Source: CG2-30-40-21 sp043806395 | Lineage (GTDB): Bacteria > UBA9089 > CG2-30-40-21 | NCBI GenBank assembly: GCA_043806395.1 | Contig: JAZDHC010000295.1 | Location: forward strand, 1-14,619 | DNA length: 14,619 bases | Direction: 5' to 3' | Shown: positions 14,619 through 14,619 of the stretch, piece after piece | Numbering within the stretch: position 1 is the stretch's first letter | How the letters are laid out: every line of letters starts with the position of its first letter | Translations under genes and position numbers: made by a program | The notes under the pieces: model-generated | The model's database searches: none | Told to the model about the DNA's origin: nothing | What the model saw: only the letters and a program-made list of their open reading frames with translations

Positions 14619-14619
14619 T

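Overview
The window looks like a stretch of chromosome from an anaerobic, flagellated bacterium with an AT-leaning genome. All genes are on the + strand. The evidence is a cytoplasmic NAD(P)-linked formate dehydrogenase module built from oxygen-sensitive iron-sulfur proteins, a flagellar hook locus, and scattered short palindromic or simple repeats (a C-run/G-run hairpin unit, a CACAAAG tract, and a GGGCAGAC hairpin). Such repeats are common in genomes of environmental, often uncultured lineages. I cannot name the phylum from the sequence, and any assignment would be a guess.

Layout. Positions 1-252 hold a hairpin repeat and a sigma70-like promoter. Positions 253-410 hold two adjacent tRNA genes, tRNA-Gln(CTG) and tRNA-Glu(CTC). 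A gene for an unrecognised all-helical repeat protein (448-1467) follows 37 bases behind the tRNAs, with no promoter of its own that I can see. Next comes a redox cluster. It has a 50-residue membrane peptide with a CxxC motif (1496-1648), a polytopic membrane ferredoxin-type protein whose start codon abuts the previous stop (1649-2446), a NuoE-type subunit (2501-2971), a 363-base spacer full of repeats, a large NuoF-GltD fusion (3335-6433), and a formate dehydrogenase catalytic subunit with a NuoG-like front end (6438-9122). A 484-base spacer with a strong-looking promoter separates this from a flagellar pair: a short flgD (9607-10053) and a giant flgE of 1502 codons (10110-14618).

How the genes work together. 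The three soluble redox proteins carry the parts expected of a complex that exchanges electrons between formate/CO2 and pyridine nucleotides. FdhA oxidises formate or reduces CO2 at a molybdenum- or tungsten-bis-pterin site with a cysteine ligand. Its N-terminal Fe-S chain passes electrons to the NuoE/NuoF flavin site. The fused GltD/NfnB-like half adds a FAD and a second nucleotide site, so electron bifurcation or transfer between NADH, NADPH and ferredoxin is conceivable (inference). The membrane ferredoxin and its CxxC partner could connect the module to the membrane or supply another redox service; their role is not known.

The flagellar end is the other unusual part. The hook protein is several times the usual FlgE length. 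Its conserved N- and C-terminal rod-forming segments enclose about 1000 extra residues made of two kinds of repeated modules, one of them resembling the flagellin/FliD IN motif.
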